DNA of 64,000 nucleotides from VXPQ01 sp964608315 (GCA_964608315.1 CAZSNF010000018.1:1-64000), one strand, 5' to 3'; positions 1 to 9,770 are shown, numbered from the stretch's first letter. The notes: generated by a model from the letters alone, not told the origin. Translations and numbers: made by a program.

Positions 1-94
1 TCCTCATTACGTGGGACCTGCCACGCTGCTTCGTCATTCCTTGTCAGAGCGCTCCTCGCAGCCTCTGAACTTTGCAGATTTAATCAGAGTATCC
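1..94 (+). repeat. Family A dispersed repeat, right part
   Basis: This is the right-hand portion of the family A element, cut by the window edge. It has the shared core (TTCGTCATTCC, CGCAGCCTCTGAAC) and ends in the right terminal repeat ATTTAATCAGAGTATCC. The edge lies 14 bp before the start of the GWxTD gene, so the element forms that gene's leader. Confidence 0.85.
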
Positions 95-108
95 TTAAGG
101 GATACGGC

Positions 109-1554
109 ATGACCGGTTGTTTCAAGGCACGATTTTCCGCTGGAACGGGCATGGCGCTGCTGGCTTTTTTCGGCCTGCTCGCAGGGGACGCCCGCGCGCA
201 AGACGCGCCGCTGAAGGTAGACGTCGATTATGCAGCCTTCGCCTACGACGAAGCCCGGTCGCTCGTGGAGATTTATATCGGCGTAGAGGCGCCGTCGCTG
301 TATTTCGAGGCGGTTGAACCTGAAGGTTTCGCGGCGCTTTTGCCGTTGCGCCTCGACCTGGTCCGCAATGCAGATACGGACGGCGGCGACGCTTCCGCTA
401 CGCCGGTCTGGGCCGATTCCACCGTGCTCCGTTTTGCGCTCCCCGATACCGCCGGGATGCATTCCGGGCATTATTTTACGCATCAGATACGCGCCGCCGT
501 CGCGCCGGACGATTATGTGTTGCGCCTGGCCGTTTCCGATGCGTCCGACCGGCCCGAATTACAGGTAAGGCGATCGTTTGCCGTGGACCGTTTCGAACTG
601 GACGACGCGGCGGCTATTTCGGACATTGCGCTGGCCACCAGCATTGCGCCGAATGCGCGTCGGGAGGATATCTTCTTCAAGAATGGATTGCTTGTGCATC
701 CCAGCCCGAACCGCCTTTTTGGCGAAGGCTTGCCCCGCATGTACTATTATGCGGAGGTCTACGGCGCCGAGGGCGTCGCTTCCGCGCAAGGCCGGTATAT
801 GCTGTATGTCTATGTGACGGACGCCGACCGGTCGAATCCGCTGCCCGGCATGGAGCGGCGCCTTGAGCGCGCGACAAGGTCCCCCGACGTGCTTGTCGGA
901 AGTTTCGATACGAGCGCGTTGCCTACGGGATCGTATGCCCTCCATATGGCGTTGCTCAACGACCGCAACGAGGGCGTTTTCGAACGGTCCCGCAGATTTT
1001 TCGCGTACAATCCGGACGTATCCCGCGAAGACCCGGCGTTGCTCGAACTGAATTTCGAAACAAGTTCCTATGCGGCCATGACGGAGGAAGAGGTCGAACA
1101 GGGTCTGGCGCATGCTCGCCTTATCGCCAACGATACGGAGCGGCGCCGGATGCGGAGATTGCCCGACCTGGACGCCAGCCGCCGTTTTCTAATGGATTTC
1201 TGGCAAAAGCGCGACGACCGGCCCATGACGCCGTTCAACGAGTTCAAGGACGCTTTTTATGGCCGCATTCAGTACGCCAACGATCGTTATACGTCAACCA
1301 TGGAGCAGGGTTGGCAAAGCGATCGGGGGCGGGTGGTCGTTACGTACGGATTGCCCAACGACATCGAACCGCATCTGTACGATCAGGCAACGGTTCCCTA
1401 CGAGATATGGCAATACAACAATGTGCCGGGATACGGGCAGTCCATTTTCGTGTTTGCGGACATGAACGGGTTCGGTCGTTTCGAGTTGTTGCATTCCAGC
1501 GTTCCGGGCGAGCGCTCGTTGCCCAACTGGCAATCGGCGTTGTATCGTCGTTAA
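109..1554 (+). CDS. GWxTD domain-containing exported protein
   Basis: The protein has 481 residues and a clear signal peptide (hydrophobic MALLAFFGLLAG stretch, then AQ cleavage region near residue 31), so it should be exported. The C-terminal third carries the GWxTD signature in a variant form, GWQSDRGRVVVTYGLP at about residues 402-417, followed by the YEIWQY segment usual in that family. GWxTD proteins are common in Bacteroidota and relatives and have no firmly established function; an envelope role is inferred. The ATG at 109 is preferred because it directly precedes the signal peptide. The gene starts 14 bp after a family A repeat and ends in front of a family B element. Confidence 0.85.
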   Translation: MTGCFKARFSAGTGMALLAFFGLLAGDARAQDAPLKVDVDYAAFAYDEARSLVEIYIGVEAPSLYFEAVEPEGFAALLPLRLDLVRNADTDGGDASATPVWADSTVLRFALPDTAGMHSGHYFTHQIRAAVAPDDYVLRLAVSDASDRPELQVRRSFAVDRFELDDAAAISDIALATSIAPNARREDIFFKNGLLVHPSPNRLFGEGLPRMYYYAEVYGAEGVASAQGRYMLYVYVTDADRSNPLPGMERRLERATRSPDVLVGSFDTSALPTGSYALHMALLNDRNEGVFERSRRFFAYNPDVSREDPALLELNFETSSYAAMTEEEVEQGLAHARLIANDTERRRMRRLPDLDASRRFLMDFWQKRDDRPMTPFNEFKDAFYGRIQYANDRYTSTMEQGWQSDRGRVVVTYGLPNDIEPHLYDQATVPYEIWQYNNVPGYGQSIFVFADMNGFGRFELLHSSVPGERSLPNWQSALYRR

Positions 1555-1578
1555 GGACAGCGGCTGGTTCGCCGCCTA

Positions 1579-1843
1579 TGGCCTGTTAACACTATGCAGC
1601 GGCGCTCTGCGGGGCCTATTTTCCTGTTAGGCCAGGCGCCGCGAGCGCAGTGTGGCCTGGCCACATAAGCGAGCGGCAACGCCGCATGGCGGGAAAAGAG
1701 GCCCCGCCCTTCGGGTTCCGCCGGTCACGGCGTTACTCTGCGTTGCTCGTCGCTCATTTGGAACCACCAAACTTCACTCCTCGCGCCTTGATTAACGCCG
1801 TGCCTGACGGAACAGAGCATTGCTGCATAGTATTAACAGGCCA
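1579..1843. mobile_element. Family B MITE-like element, complete
   Basis: A 265-bp non-coding element bounded by near-perfect inverted ends: TGGCCTGTTAACACTATGC at the left and the complement (GCATAGTATTAACAGGCCA) at the right, about 22 bp each with one mismatch. It fills almost all of the 304-bp space between the GWxTD gene and asnS. Isolated ends of the same element recur near 18455, 26642, 35060 and 47792. The interior encodes nothing recognisable, so it is best read as a miniature inverted-repeat element moved in trans. Confidence 0.7.
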
Positions 1844-1858
1844 TAAACATTTTCGCTG

Positions 1859-3379
1859 ATGACCCACGACGACGCCGGATTCCGGCATGTGACCGTTCAG
1901 GAACTGGCTGCGTACGCCGGGCGGGAAGTGACGCTCAGGGGTTGGCTCTACAACAAGCGGGGCTCGAAGCATCTCCTTTTTCTCCTGCTGCGAGACGGCA
2001 CGGGACTGGTGCAATGCGTGGCGGCTGCGGACAGCGTGGACGCCGATACCTGGCGGGTGGCGGATGAGGCTACGCAGGAAAGCGCCCTGACGGTAACGGG
2101 CAAGGTCGTGCTTGACGAGCGGCAGGCGGGCGGCGTCGAACTGGTCGTTTCTTCGTTGAAGCTCGTCGGCGAATCCGTGGAGTACCCCATTACGCCCAAG
2201 GAGCACGGGATCGATTTTTTGATGTCGCATCGCCATTTGTGGTTGCGCAGCCGTTTGCCCTGGGCCATTTTGCGCATCCGCAATCGGCTCATTGTGGCGA
2301 TCCATGCGTTTTTTCAGGAACGCGGATTTTTGCAGATGGACGCCCCGATTCTGACGGGCAATGCGGTAGAAGGCACGTCGAGCCTCTTCGAACTGGATTA
2401 TTTCGACGAGAAGGCCTACCTGACGCAGAGTGGACAGCTGTACGGCGAGGCGATGGCCATGGCGTTCGGGCGCATTTATACGTTCGGGCCCACCTTTCGC
2501 GCCGAAAAATCCAAGACCCGGCGGCATCTTGCGGAGTTCTGGATGATCGAGCCCGAAATGGCGTTTTTCGATCTGGAAGATACGCTGGACCTGGCCGAGG
2601 ATTTGCTGACGCATATCGCTGGAGACGTGCTGTCGCATTGCGCCGGGGAACTTGCGATGCTCGGGCGCGATACGGCGCCGCTGGAGCGGGTTCGCAAGCC
2701 CTTTCCCCGGATTTCCTATACGGAGGCGGTGGCCTTGCTGCGCAGCGACGCCACGGCGGACATGCTGGAGAAGAGGATGCAGGCGCTGGAAGAAGAAAAC
2801 GCTGCGCTGACCGAAGAACTGGCGGCGAACCGGAAGCGATACGGTCAGGCCAAAAAAGGCGAGCGACGCCGCCTGGACGCCCGCGAAATTGCGATTCGTC
2901 GTCGGACGGACGAGATCGCCGAGGCCTTGCAAAATCTCCCGGCCTGGAAAGATTCGGCCCGATCCTTTGTATGGGGGAGCGACTTCGGGGGCAGCGACGA
3001 AACGGTGTTGACCTGGCATTTCGACCGCCCGGCGATGGTGCATCGCTACCCTGCCGCCGCAAAGGCGTTCTACATGAAACGGGACCCCGACGATGCGCGG
3101 CTCTCCATGGCGCTGGACGTGTTGGCCCCGGAGGGATACGGAGAAATCATTGGCGGCGGCGAGCGGGCGACGGACCTGGCGTTTCTCGAAGAACAGATTG
3201 CTGCGCATCAGCTTCCGAAAGAAGCGTTCGAATGGTATCTGGATTTGCGCCGGTTCGGTTCCGTCCCCCACGCCGGATTCGGTCTGGGGCTGGAACGCCT
3301 GCTTACGTGGATTGCGGGAATCGACCATGTGCGGGAGACCATTCCGTTTCCGCGGCTTATGGGGCGTATTTCGCCGTGA
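1859..3379 (+). CDS. asnS: asparaginyl-tRNA synthetase
   Basis: Class II synthetase that charges tRNA(Asn) with asparagine in the cytoplasm (506 residues). The N-terminal OB-fold anticodon-binding domain (about residues 15-110) includes TLRGWLYNKRGSKHLLFLLLRDG. Class II motif 2 is visible as FGPTFRAEKSKTRRHLAEFW (about 210-230) and motif 3 as GFGLGLERLLTWI near residue 480. Between them lies a highly charged helical insert (about residues 304-357, rich in E, R, K and A) that should form a coiled coil and makes the protein longer than E. coli AsnS (466 residues). The ATG lies 15 bp after the right end of the family B element, which therefore supplies the immediate leader. Confidence 0.95.
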   Translation: MTHDDAGFRHVTVQELAAYAGREVTLRGWLYNKRGSKHLLFLLLRDGTGLVQCVAAADSVDADTWRVADEATQESALTVTGKVVLDERQAGGVELVVSSLKLVGESVEYPITPKEHGIDFLMSHRHLWLRSRLPWAILRIRNRLIVAIHAFFQERGFLQMDAPILTGNAVEGTSSLFELDYFDEKAYLTQSGQLYGEAMAMAFGRIYTFGPTFRAEKSKTRRHLAEFWMIEPEMAFFDLEDTLDLAEDLLTHIAGDVLSHCAGELAMLGRDTAPLERVRKPFPRISYTEAVALLRSDATADMLEKRMQALEEENAALTEELAANRKRYGQAKKGERRRLDAREIAIRRRTDEIAEALQNLPAWKDSARSFVWGSDFGGSDETVLTWHFDRPAMVHRYPAAAKAFYMKRDPDDARLSMALDVLAPEGYGEIIGGGERATDLAFLEEQIAAHQLPKEAFEWYLDLRRFGSVPHAGFGLGLERLLTWIAGIDHVRETIPFPRLMGRISP

Positions 3380-3504
3380 CGCGCAGACGACAAGCCCCTG
3401 TTAAGGGTTCGGGCCACGGAACAAACCCGCTGCGCGCGGTATAGGAAGGGGTCTTTATTTTCCGCATTCTCCAGAAGGTCCATCATCTATCCATAAAATT
3501 CGCC

Positions 3505-5376
3505 ATGCAGGGAAACGGGTTCAAAATCGGCCTGGTCGTATTTTTCTTTGCTCTGTCGGCCTGGTATCTCTATCCGTCCGCCCGGAATTATTTCATTCAG
3601 CAGCGGATCGGCGGCATGGAGCAGCAGGAACGCGAGGAGTATGAACGGGAAAATCTTCAGCGAATCCGAAACGTGAAGGAGGATGCGCTGAAACTCGGCC
3701 TTGATTTGCAGGGGGGCATGCATGTCACCATGGAGGTCCGGACCGACGCCCTGATTCGGGAGTTGGCCACGGACGTGGATCAAACGTTCGAGGACGTACT
3801 GGCCGCGGCGCGCACGACGGCGGACGAGACCGGCAATTCCATTATCGATGCGTTTGCGATGGAGTTCGAGCGGCGCGACCCGAATGCGCGTTTGTCCCGG
3901 TATTTTCGGGATTCCGACGCCGGGATTACGCGCCGGTCCACGAACGCCGAGGTGTCTCAATATCTTCTCGGTCAGGCGGACAACGCTATTGACCGGGCTA
4001 TTTCCATTATCCGGGACCGCGTGGACCGGTACGGCGTGACGGAGCCGTCCATCCAGAAACAGGGTACGCGGCGCGTGGTGGTCGAATTGCCGGGCATCGA
4101 CGACCCCGAGCGGGTGCGCAATTTGCTGAGAGGCACGGCCCGCCTCGAATTTCATCTCATGGCCGAACCGGAGGAATTGGCTCGCGCGCTGGAGCAGGCG
4201 ATCAACCATTACAATGTGCACGTGGAGATCACCATGGTGGACGACGAGGCCGAAGACGACGCAGAGGCCGATTCGACGCTGGCAGCGGAGGATTTGTTTA
4301 ACGAACCGGAAGAAGACGAGCCGACGAATTCGCTGCTGGACATTATGCAGCCGGTTGGGCAGGGCGTACAGTTCGGACTGGTTTCGGAGCAGGATACGGC
4401 GCGCGTTCGGGAGTTGCTTTCGGTCCCTGCCGTGCAGAATGCGCTTCCGCCAGGCGTAGACCTGCTCTACGACGCAAATCCCGCCGGGGTGACAGAGGAT
4501 GGGCTGGAGATGTATTACCTGCTGGGCGTTCGGGAGCAGGTTGAATTGTCGGGCGAGGTGATTACCTCGGCCCGCGTCGATTTCGACGAGTTGAATCTCC
4601 CGGAAGTCACCATGGTGATGAATTCCGAGGGATCGCGCACCTGGGCCCGGCTGACCGGGGCGAACGTCAACAAGAACATCGCCATCGTACTGGATGGCGT
4701 GGTGTATTCCTATCCGACCGTCATCAATCGCATCGTAGGCGGGCGTTCGTCCATTACGGGGCTGGACAGCCGAGAGGAGGCGCAGGACATTGTGACGGTG
4801 CTCATGTCCGGCGCGTTGCCTGCGCCGGTCGATATTGTCGAGGAGCGCACGGTGGGTCCAAGCCTGGGTCGGGCGTCCATCCGGGCCGGATTCATTTCGG
4901 TCATGGTGGGGCTTGGGCTGGTGGCGCTGTTCATGATTTTCTATTACCGGACGGCCGGACTGGTCGCCGATCTGGCCTTGTTGTTCAATATCATTTTCAT
5001 CTTCGGGATACTGGCTGCGTTTCAGGCTACGCTTACGCTGCCGGGCATTGCCGGCATTGTGTTGACGATCGGCATGGCTGTGGACGCCAACGTACTGATT
5101 TTCGAGCGAATACGCGAAGAACGCGCTACCGGCAAGACGCTGAAGGCGGCCATCGACGCCGGATATTCGAAGGCGTTCAGCGCTATTTTCGACGCCAACG
5201 TCACCACGTTTTTCGTGGGGGCTATTCTGTACTCGTTCGGCGTAGGCCCCATTCAGGGGTTTGCGGTGACGTTGATGGCAGGCATTCTTTCGTCGCTGTT
5301 TACGGCCATTATCGTGTCCCGGATCGTGTTCGACTATATGGTGGTCAAGCGGCGCATGAACGTCAGTTACGGATGA
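3505..5376 (+). CDS. secD: protein translocase subunit SecD
   Basis: SecD is the membrane component of the Sec translocon that uses the proton-motive force to pull exported proteins out of the channel. The 623-residue protein has an N-terminal membrane segment (about 7-24), the LGLDLQGGMHVTMEV signature (about 58-72), a large periplasmic region, and the remaining membrane helices at about 450-610 with the conserved GMAVDANVLIFERIREE motif. An acidic stretch (about 247-275, mostly D and E) interrupts the P1 domain and looks like a lineage-specific insert. secF follows 54 bp downstream, so the two are probably cotranscribed. Confidence 0.96.
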   Translation: MQGNGFKIGLVVFFFALSAWYLYPSARNYFIQQRIGGMEQQEREEYERENLQRIRNVKEDALKLGLDLQGGMHVTMEVRTDALIRELATDVDQTFEDVLAAARTTADETGNSIIDAFAMEFERRDPNARLSRYFRDSDAGITRRSTNAEVSQYLLGQADNAIDRAISIIRDRVDRYGVTEPSIQKQGTRRVVVELPGIDDPERVRNLLRGTARLEFHLMAEPEELARALEQAINHYNVHVEITMVDDEAEDDAEADSTLAAEDLFNEPEEDEPTNSLLDIMQPVGQGVQFGLVSEQDTARVRELLSVPAVQNALPPGVDLLYDANPAGVTEDGLEMYYLLGVREQVELSGEVITSARVDFDELNLPEVTMVMNSEGSRTWARLTGANVNKNIAIVLDGVVYSYPTVINRIVGGRSSITGLDSREEAQDIVTVLMSGALPAPVDIVEERTVGPSLGRASIRAGFISVMVGLGLVALFMIFYYRTAGLVADLALLFNIIFIFGILAAFQATLTLPGIAGIVLTIGMAVDANVLIFERIREERATGKTLKAAIDAGYSKAFSAIFDANVTTFFVGAILYSFGVGPIQGFAVTLMAGILSSLFTAIIVSRIVFDYMVVKRRMNVSYG

Positions 5377-5430
5377 TGGCTTTTCGGGCTATCCAGCATT
5401 CGCCGACGGGCTTTCGATAAAGGCAAAACG

Positions 5431-6342
5431 ATGAGAATTTTTGAAAACACCGATTTCGATTTTATAGGCAACCGGCGAAAGGCGTATGTCGTTTCCGGGA
5501 TCCTGCTCCTGCTAAGCATCGGGTCGCTGCTTGTGCGCGGTCTTGAAGTGGGCATTGATTTTCAGGGCGGCATGGAGTTCGTGGTGGCAAGCCCGATCGA
5601 ACTGGAACCCGTGGCCGTGCGCGGGGAACTGGCTGTCGTACTGGGCGCCGAACCGGAGGTGAAAACGTTCGGCGCCGGACAGATACTTATTCGCACCCCC
5701 GTCGAAGGAGATATTTCGGAAATGCAGAATCGGATTGTGGAAGGCGTCTCGGACGCTTTTCCGGGATCCAGTCCGGAAGTGGTCAAGACCGATGTGGTGG
5801 GGCCGCGTTTCGCAGAGGACCTGAAGCAAGGGGCTATTTGGGCTATCCTCGGGGGGCTTCTGGTGGTTTTCGTCTACATCCTGCTGCGGTTCGAGTGGCG
5901 GTTCGGGATAGGCGCGGTGGCCGCCTTGTTCCACGACGTCACGATCACGCTGGGCATTTTCTCGCTGGGCGCCGGCGTTCTGCCGTTTTCGCTTCAGATC
6001 GATCAGGCGATTATTGCTGCGTTTTTGACTATTGTGGGGTATTCGCTCAACGACACCGTGGTGGTTTTCGACCGGATCCGGGAGTATTCGAATCTTTTCA
6101 AGACGGAGACGTATGATAAATTAGTGAATCGTTCCATCAACAATACGCTCAGCCGGACCATCGTTACGTCCGGTACGACCTTGCTCGTCGTGGCGGTCCT
6201 CTTTATTTTTGGCGGAGAGGTGCTGCGCGGCTTTGCTTTCGGTCTTATTCTGGGCGTTACGATCGGTACGTATTCCTCCGTTTTCGTGGCTTCGCCGGTT
6301 GTAGTGGAACTCAGGACGCGCATGAAAGCGGGTCGCCGGTGA
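5431..6342 (+). CDS. secF: protein translocase subunit SecF
   Basis: Partner of SecD in the accessory SecDF complex (303 residues). It has the SecF N-terminal signature GIDFQGGMEFVV (about residues 36-47), six predicted membrane segments, and the conserved helix-4 region GYSLNDTVVVFDRIREY (about 200-216). The short length and the separate SecD gene show that the fused SecDF found in many Bacteroidota is not used here. A STAS-domain gene follows 30 bp downstream and may be in the same transcript. Confidence 0.96.
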   Translation: MRIFENTDFDFIGNRRKAYVVSGILLLLSIGSLLVRGLEVGIDFQGGMEFVVASPIELEPVAVRGELAVVLGAEPEVKTFGAGQILIRTPVEGDISEMQNRIVEGVSDAFPGSSPEVVKTDVVGPRFAEDLKQGAIWAILGGLLVVFVYILLRFEWRFGIGAVAALFHDVTITLGIFSLGAGVLPFSLQIDQAIIAAFLTIVGYSLNDTVVVFDRIREYSNLFKTETYDKLVNRSINNTLSRTIVTSGTTLLVVAVLFIFGGEVLRGFAFGLILGVTIGTYSSVFVASPVVVELRTRMKAGRR

Positions 6343-6372
6343 ATCTTTGCGTAACGAATCCGAGAGGTCTTC

Positions 6373-6732
6373 ATGAAATACGATGTGCAGGAACAGGGGC
6401 GCGTAGTGGTTCTGGCGCTGGAAGGCAATATTCTGGGCGGTCCCGACGGCGCGAAATTGCATGATCGGCTGCACGAATTGAAAGACGAAGGGAAGCGTTA
6501 TATCGTGGGCGATATGTCCCGGGTGCGGTTCATGAATTCGAGCGGGCTGGGCATGCTGATCAGCGCGATGACCACCATGCGAAACGCCGGAGGCGATTTT
6601 CGTTTGGCGGGCCTGGGCGACGGCATTCGGTCGGCGCTGGCGATCACGCGCCTTGATGCGGTGTTTAAACACTACGAATCCGTAGACGAAGCAGTGCTTG
6701 GCTACGAGGAGGATCCGCCAACGCCGGCATAG
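6373..6732 (+). CDS. STAS domain protein (anti-sigma factor antagonist family)
   Basis: A 119-residue single-domain STAS protein. It begins with the usual beta strand pair (QEQGRVVVLALEGNILGG) and carries the phosphorylatable serine loop FMNSSGLGMLISAM at about residues 52-65. Proteins of this type (SpoIIAA/RsbV-like) act in partner-switching: the unphosphorylated form binds an anti-sigma kinase and frees a sigma factor. No cognate RsbW-type kinase or phosphatase lies nearby, so the partner is unknown. An AGAGGT ribosome-binding sequence sits just before the ATG. Confidence 0.88.
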   Translation: MKYDVQEQGRVVVLALEGNILGGPDGAKLHDRLHELKDEGKRYIVGDMSRVRFMNSSGLGMLISAMTTMRNAGGDFRLAGLGDGIRSALAITRLDAVFKHYESVDEAVLGYEEDPPTPA

Positions 6733-6867
6733 CAGGACCGTTCGTTTCGGGTCGCGGGACATTTCGCGCAGGTTGCACATTGGTTCTTGCAAATCGTTTC
6801 CCTGGCCTGCAATTTCTCCGATCCGCCGGCATATCACGATACAGGCGCACGTCAGGATTTTCTTAAA

Positions 6868-8178
6868 ATGGGTGTTAACGTTATCATAGGAGCGCAATGG
6901 GGAGACGAAGGCAAGGGCAAGGTCGTCGATCTCCTGAGCGCCAATGTAGACATTGTGGCGCGCTACCAGGGCGGGGCCAATGCGGGGCACACCATCTGCT
7001 GGGGAGACGAAACGTTTGTGCTGCACCTCGTTCCAAGCGGCATTTTCCATGAGCATGTGACCTGCGTGATCGGGAACGGCGTGGCGCTGGACCCCGTGGC
7101 GATCATGGAGGAGATCCGCATGATTCGCGATCTCGGGTACGATGTGGACGGGCGCCTCCTGATTTCGCACAATGCGCACCTCATCATGCCGTATCACAAG
7201 CGAATTGAGGAGGCCCGGGAACGGATGCGCGACAGCGGCGCCATTGGCACGACCGGGCGCGGCATTGGGCCCGCCTATATGGACAAGTTTGCCCGCACCG
7301 GCATTCGCGTGGTCGATTTGCTGGATCGGGATACGCTGCGCCACAAACTCCAGCGCGCGATCAAGGAAAAGAACGCCGTGCTGCGTGGCGTATACGACGC
7401 CGACGGGCTTGATGTGGAGCAGATTATCGAAGAATATGTGGAGTTTGACCAATTGATTGACCCGTTCGTTACGGATACGTCGCAATACCTCGGACAGGCG
7501 CTGCGCACAGGCAAGCGCATTCTCGCCGAAGGGGCGCAGGGATCCTTGCTGGACGTGGATTTCGGGACCTATCCGTTTGTGACTTCGAGCCACCCTACGG
7601 TCGGGGGGTGCTGCACGGGGTTAGGCGTGCCGCCCACCGCGGTGGATACAGTCACAGGGATCGTAAAGGCCTACAGCACGCGCGTGGGCAATGGACCATT
7701 TCCCACGGAACTGCACGATGCGACCGGGGAGCGGTTGCGCAAGGCGGGAGACGAGTTCGGCGCAACCACCGGCAGGCCCCGGCGGTGCGGTTGGCTGGAC
7801 TTGGTTGCGCTCCGATACGCCTCCATGATCAACGGACTCACGGAATTGGCCATCACCAAGCTTGATGTGCTGACGGGGCTGGACACGCTCAAGGTGTGCA
7901 CGGCCTATCGGTACGACGGCAAAGAGACGACGCGTTTTCCGAGCGAGGCGGCGACCCTTGAGAAAGTGGAGCCCGTTTATGTTTCGTTCGAAGGGTGGTC
8001 CGAAGATATTGCAGGCGCAAGGCATATGGACGATTTGCCGCAGGCTGCCCGCCGCTATGTGCGTTTTTTGAGCGACTCGCTTGGCGTTCGCATTTCCATG
8101 ATTTCGACAGGCCCCAGGCGGGATCAGATTATTTCGGAGGAGGCTGCGCTCGCCTTTTCCGTCAGTACAGGGGGGTAA
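6868..8178 (+). CDS. purA: adenylosuccinate synthetase
   Basis: PurA makes adenylosuccinate from IMP, aspartate and GTP, the first committed step to AMP (436 residues from this start). The N terminus is the GTP-binding signature VIIGAQWGDEGKGKVVDLL, with later family blocks such as NAGHTI, GTTGRGIGPAYMDK (about 128-141) and GNGPFPTEL. An in-frame ATG exists at 6787, but the 27 extra residues are not family-like. The ATG at 6868 puts the catalytic WGDEGKGK motif at the position normal for the family. Confidence 0.96.
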   Translation: MGVNVIIGAQWGDEGKGKVVDLLSANVDIVARYQGGANAGHTICWGDETFVLHLVPSGIFHEHVTCVIGNGVALDPVAIMEEIRMIRDLGYDVDGRLLISHNAHLIMPYHKRIEEARERMRDSGAIGTTGRGIGPAYMDKFARTGIRVVDLLDRDTLRHKLQRAIKEKNAVLRGVYDADGLDVEQIIEEYVEFDQLIDPFVTDTSQYLGQALRTGKRILAEGAQGSLLDVDFGTYPFVTSSHPTVGGCCTGLGVPPTAVDTVTGIVKAYSTRVGNGPFPTELHDATGERLRKAGDEFGATTGRPRRCGWLDLVALRYASMINGLTELAITKLDVLTGLDTLKVCTAYRYDGKETTRFPSEAATLEKVEPVYVSFEGWSEDIAGARHMDDLPQAARRYVRFLSDSLGVRISMISTGPRRDQIISEEAALAFSVSTGG

Positions 8179-8222
8179 AATAGCCCCTCTGCGTGGCCAT
8201 TGGACAGCGCAGGAGGCCTGTT

Positions 8223-9578
8223 ATGAAGGCGTATCGCCATTCCGTACGACTCAAATTCGGCCTGATCGCACTGGCCGTGCTCATATCGGTTGCTTCGCTT
8301 GCGTACACGCGCCATACCGTAGACCGGTTGCGCGAACGCGAGCAGTTTGCGATTCATCTATGGGCGTCGGCGCAGGAGCGCCTGGCGACGCCCCGGGGAA
8401 ATCCTTACATCCCCGCGTTCGCCGAAATAGAACAGCAGCTGGTCGCGGCGGCGGAGTCGGACGGCGCTATTTCTCCCGAAGCCCTTGCGCGATATCGCAG
8501 TGCGCTCGCCTGGTCTCGCGGCATGCCTCCCGCCGACGATGTGACGCTTGCCGGAGAGATCATATTGCAGGGGGAATTCGGCATTCCGGCCATCATTATA
8601 GATTCGACGCAATCGACGCCTGTGTTCTGGCGGCATGTATCGACGCCGGATTCGATAGAGGATTTGTCGCCCGAGGAGCAAGCCGCCGCGATGCGCAGCC
8701 TGAACGAACGCGCGCGCGTCATGGCGCAGGATTACGACCCGATCGCGATCAAGTATGGCGAGCCTCCGGAATCCTTCACGCAATACGTATTCTACGACGA
8801 TTCGAGGTTGATTCGGGAACTCCGGATTTTTCCATTTCTGCAATTGTTGTTCGTGGGCTTTTTCATCCTGATCGGTTATTTCGGATTTTCGTATGTGCGT
8901 CGCAGCGAGCAAAGCAGCTTGTGGGTTGGCATGGCCAGGGAGGCGGCGCATCAGCTGGGCACCCCGATTTCCAGTTTGATGGGGTGGGTCGAGTTGCTTG
9001 GAGGCAATGCGCTATCCAGAGAACAAAAGCAGGGCGCGTTGCGGGAAATGAAGCGCGACGTGGCGCGCCTCGAACGGGTCACGGCCCGATTTTCGGATAT
9101 AGGCTCCATGCCCAGGCTCGAGGTGGATGCGGTGGCGCCGGTTATCGAGGCGGCGGCGGACTATGTGCGCAAGCGCATTCCCCAGGGGGCCGGGTTCATC
9201 GCGTTGCATTTGGACCTGGCCGGCGCGTTGTATGCGCCGCTGAATGCCGAGCTGTTCGAGTGGGTGATAGAGAATCTGCTCAAGAATGCGCTGGACGCCA
9301 TGGAAATGACCGGGGGCGCCATTCATGTGCAGGCGTCGCTCGAGGAAAACGACATCCGGATAGATATACGCGATACGGGCAAGGGCATTGACCGGAAAAA
9401 CTGGAAAAATATATTCCGGCCCGGGTACAGCACCAAAAAACGGGGCTGGGGGCTCGGCCTGAATCTGGCCCGCCGCATCGTGGAGGACCATCATGGCGGA
9501 AGCCTTGCGCTGCTGCATTCGCGGCCCGACCAGGGAAGCACGTTTCGGATTACGATCCCGGCGGCGCAGAAACCCTGA
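8223..9578 (+). CDS. membrane sensor histidine kinase
   Basis: Two-component sensor kinase of 451 residues. One membrane helix lies near residues 12-29 and a second near 205-225, with a periplasmic sensor region of about 175 residues between them. The HisKA box is MAREAAHQLGTPISSL, placing the phosphoaccepting histidine near residue 242. The ATPase domain shows the N box ENLLKNALDAM, the G1 box DTGKGI and the G2 box WGLGLNLARRIVEDHHGG. The start is set by an AGGAGG ribosome-binding site about 8 bp before the ATG at 8223. No response regulator is adjacent, so this is an orphan kinase here; the ligand is unknown. Confidence 0.92.
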   Translation: MKAYRHSVRLKFGLIALAVLISVASLAYTRHTVDRLREREQFAIHLWASAQERLATPRGNPYIPAFAEIEQQLVAAAESDGAISPEALARYRSALAWSRGMPPADDVTLAGEIILQGEFGIPAIIIDSTQSTPVFWRHVSTPDSIEDLSPEEQAAAMRSLNERARVMAQDYDPIAIKYGEPPESFTQYVFYDDSRLIRELRIFPFLQLLFVGFFILIGYFGFSYVRRSEQSSLWVGMAREAAHQLGTPISSLMGWVELLGGNALSREQKQGALREMKRDVARLERVTARFSDIGSMPRLEVDAVAPVIEAAADYVRKRIPQGAGFIALHLDLAGALYAPLNAELFEWVIENLLKNALDAMEMTGGAIHVQASLEENDIRIDIRDTGKGIDRKNWKNIFRPGYSTKKRGWGLGLNLARRIVEDHHGGSLALLHSRPDQGSTFRITIPAAQKP

Positions 9579-9603
9579 GGCGGGCTCTGGGGTTCGGGAA
9601 CAG

Positions 9604-9770
9604 GCATGGCGTACGTGACGCGCCCTTCGGGAGGCTGCAAGGAGCGCGGTGACTGGTCATTCCTCATTACGCGGGGCCTGCCATGCTGCTTCGTCATTTC
9701 TTGCCAGCGCATCCTTCGCAGCCTCGGAGATTTGCACATTTAATCAGAGTATCCTTAATCAGAGTGTCCT
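9604..9770 (+). repeat. Family A dispersed repeat with doubled right end
   Basis: Right two-thirds of family A (from CGCCCTTCGGGAGGCTGC), ending in two consecutive terminal repeats (AATCAGAGTATCC, then AATCAGAGTGTCC). The outermost bases form the TGA stop codon of the SAM hydrolase gene that reads towards it on the opposite strand. Confidence 0.85.

Noticed and set aside
1754..3328. Long minus-strand open frame (524 codons)
   Set aside because: Antisense to asnS and lacking any recognisable domain.
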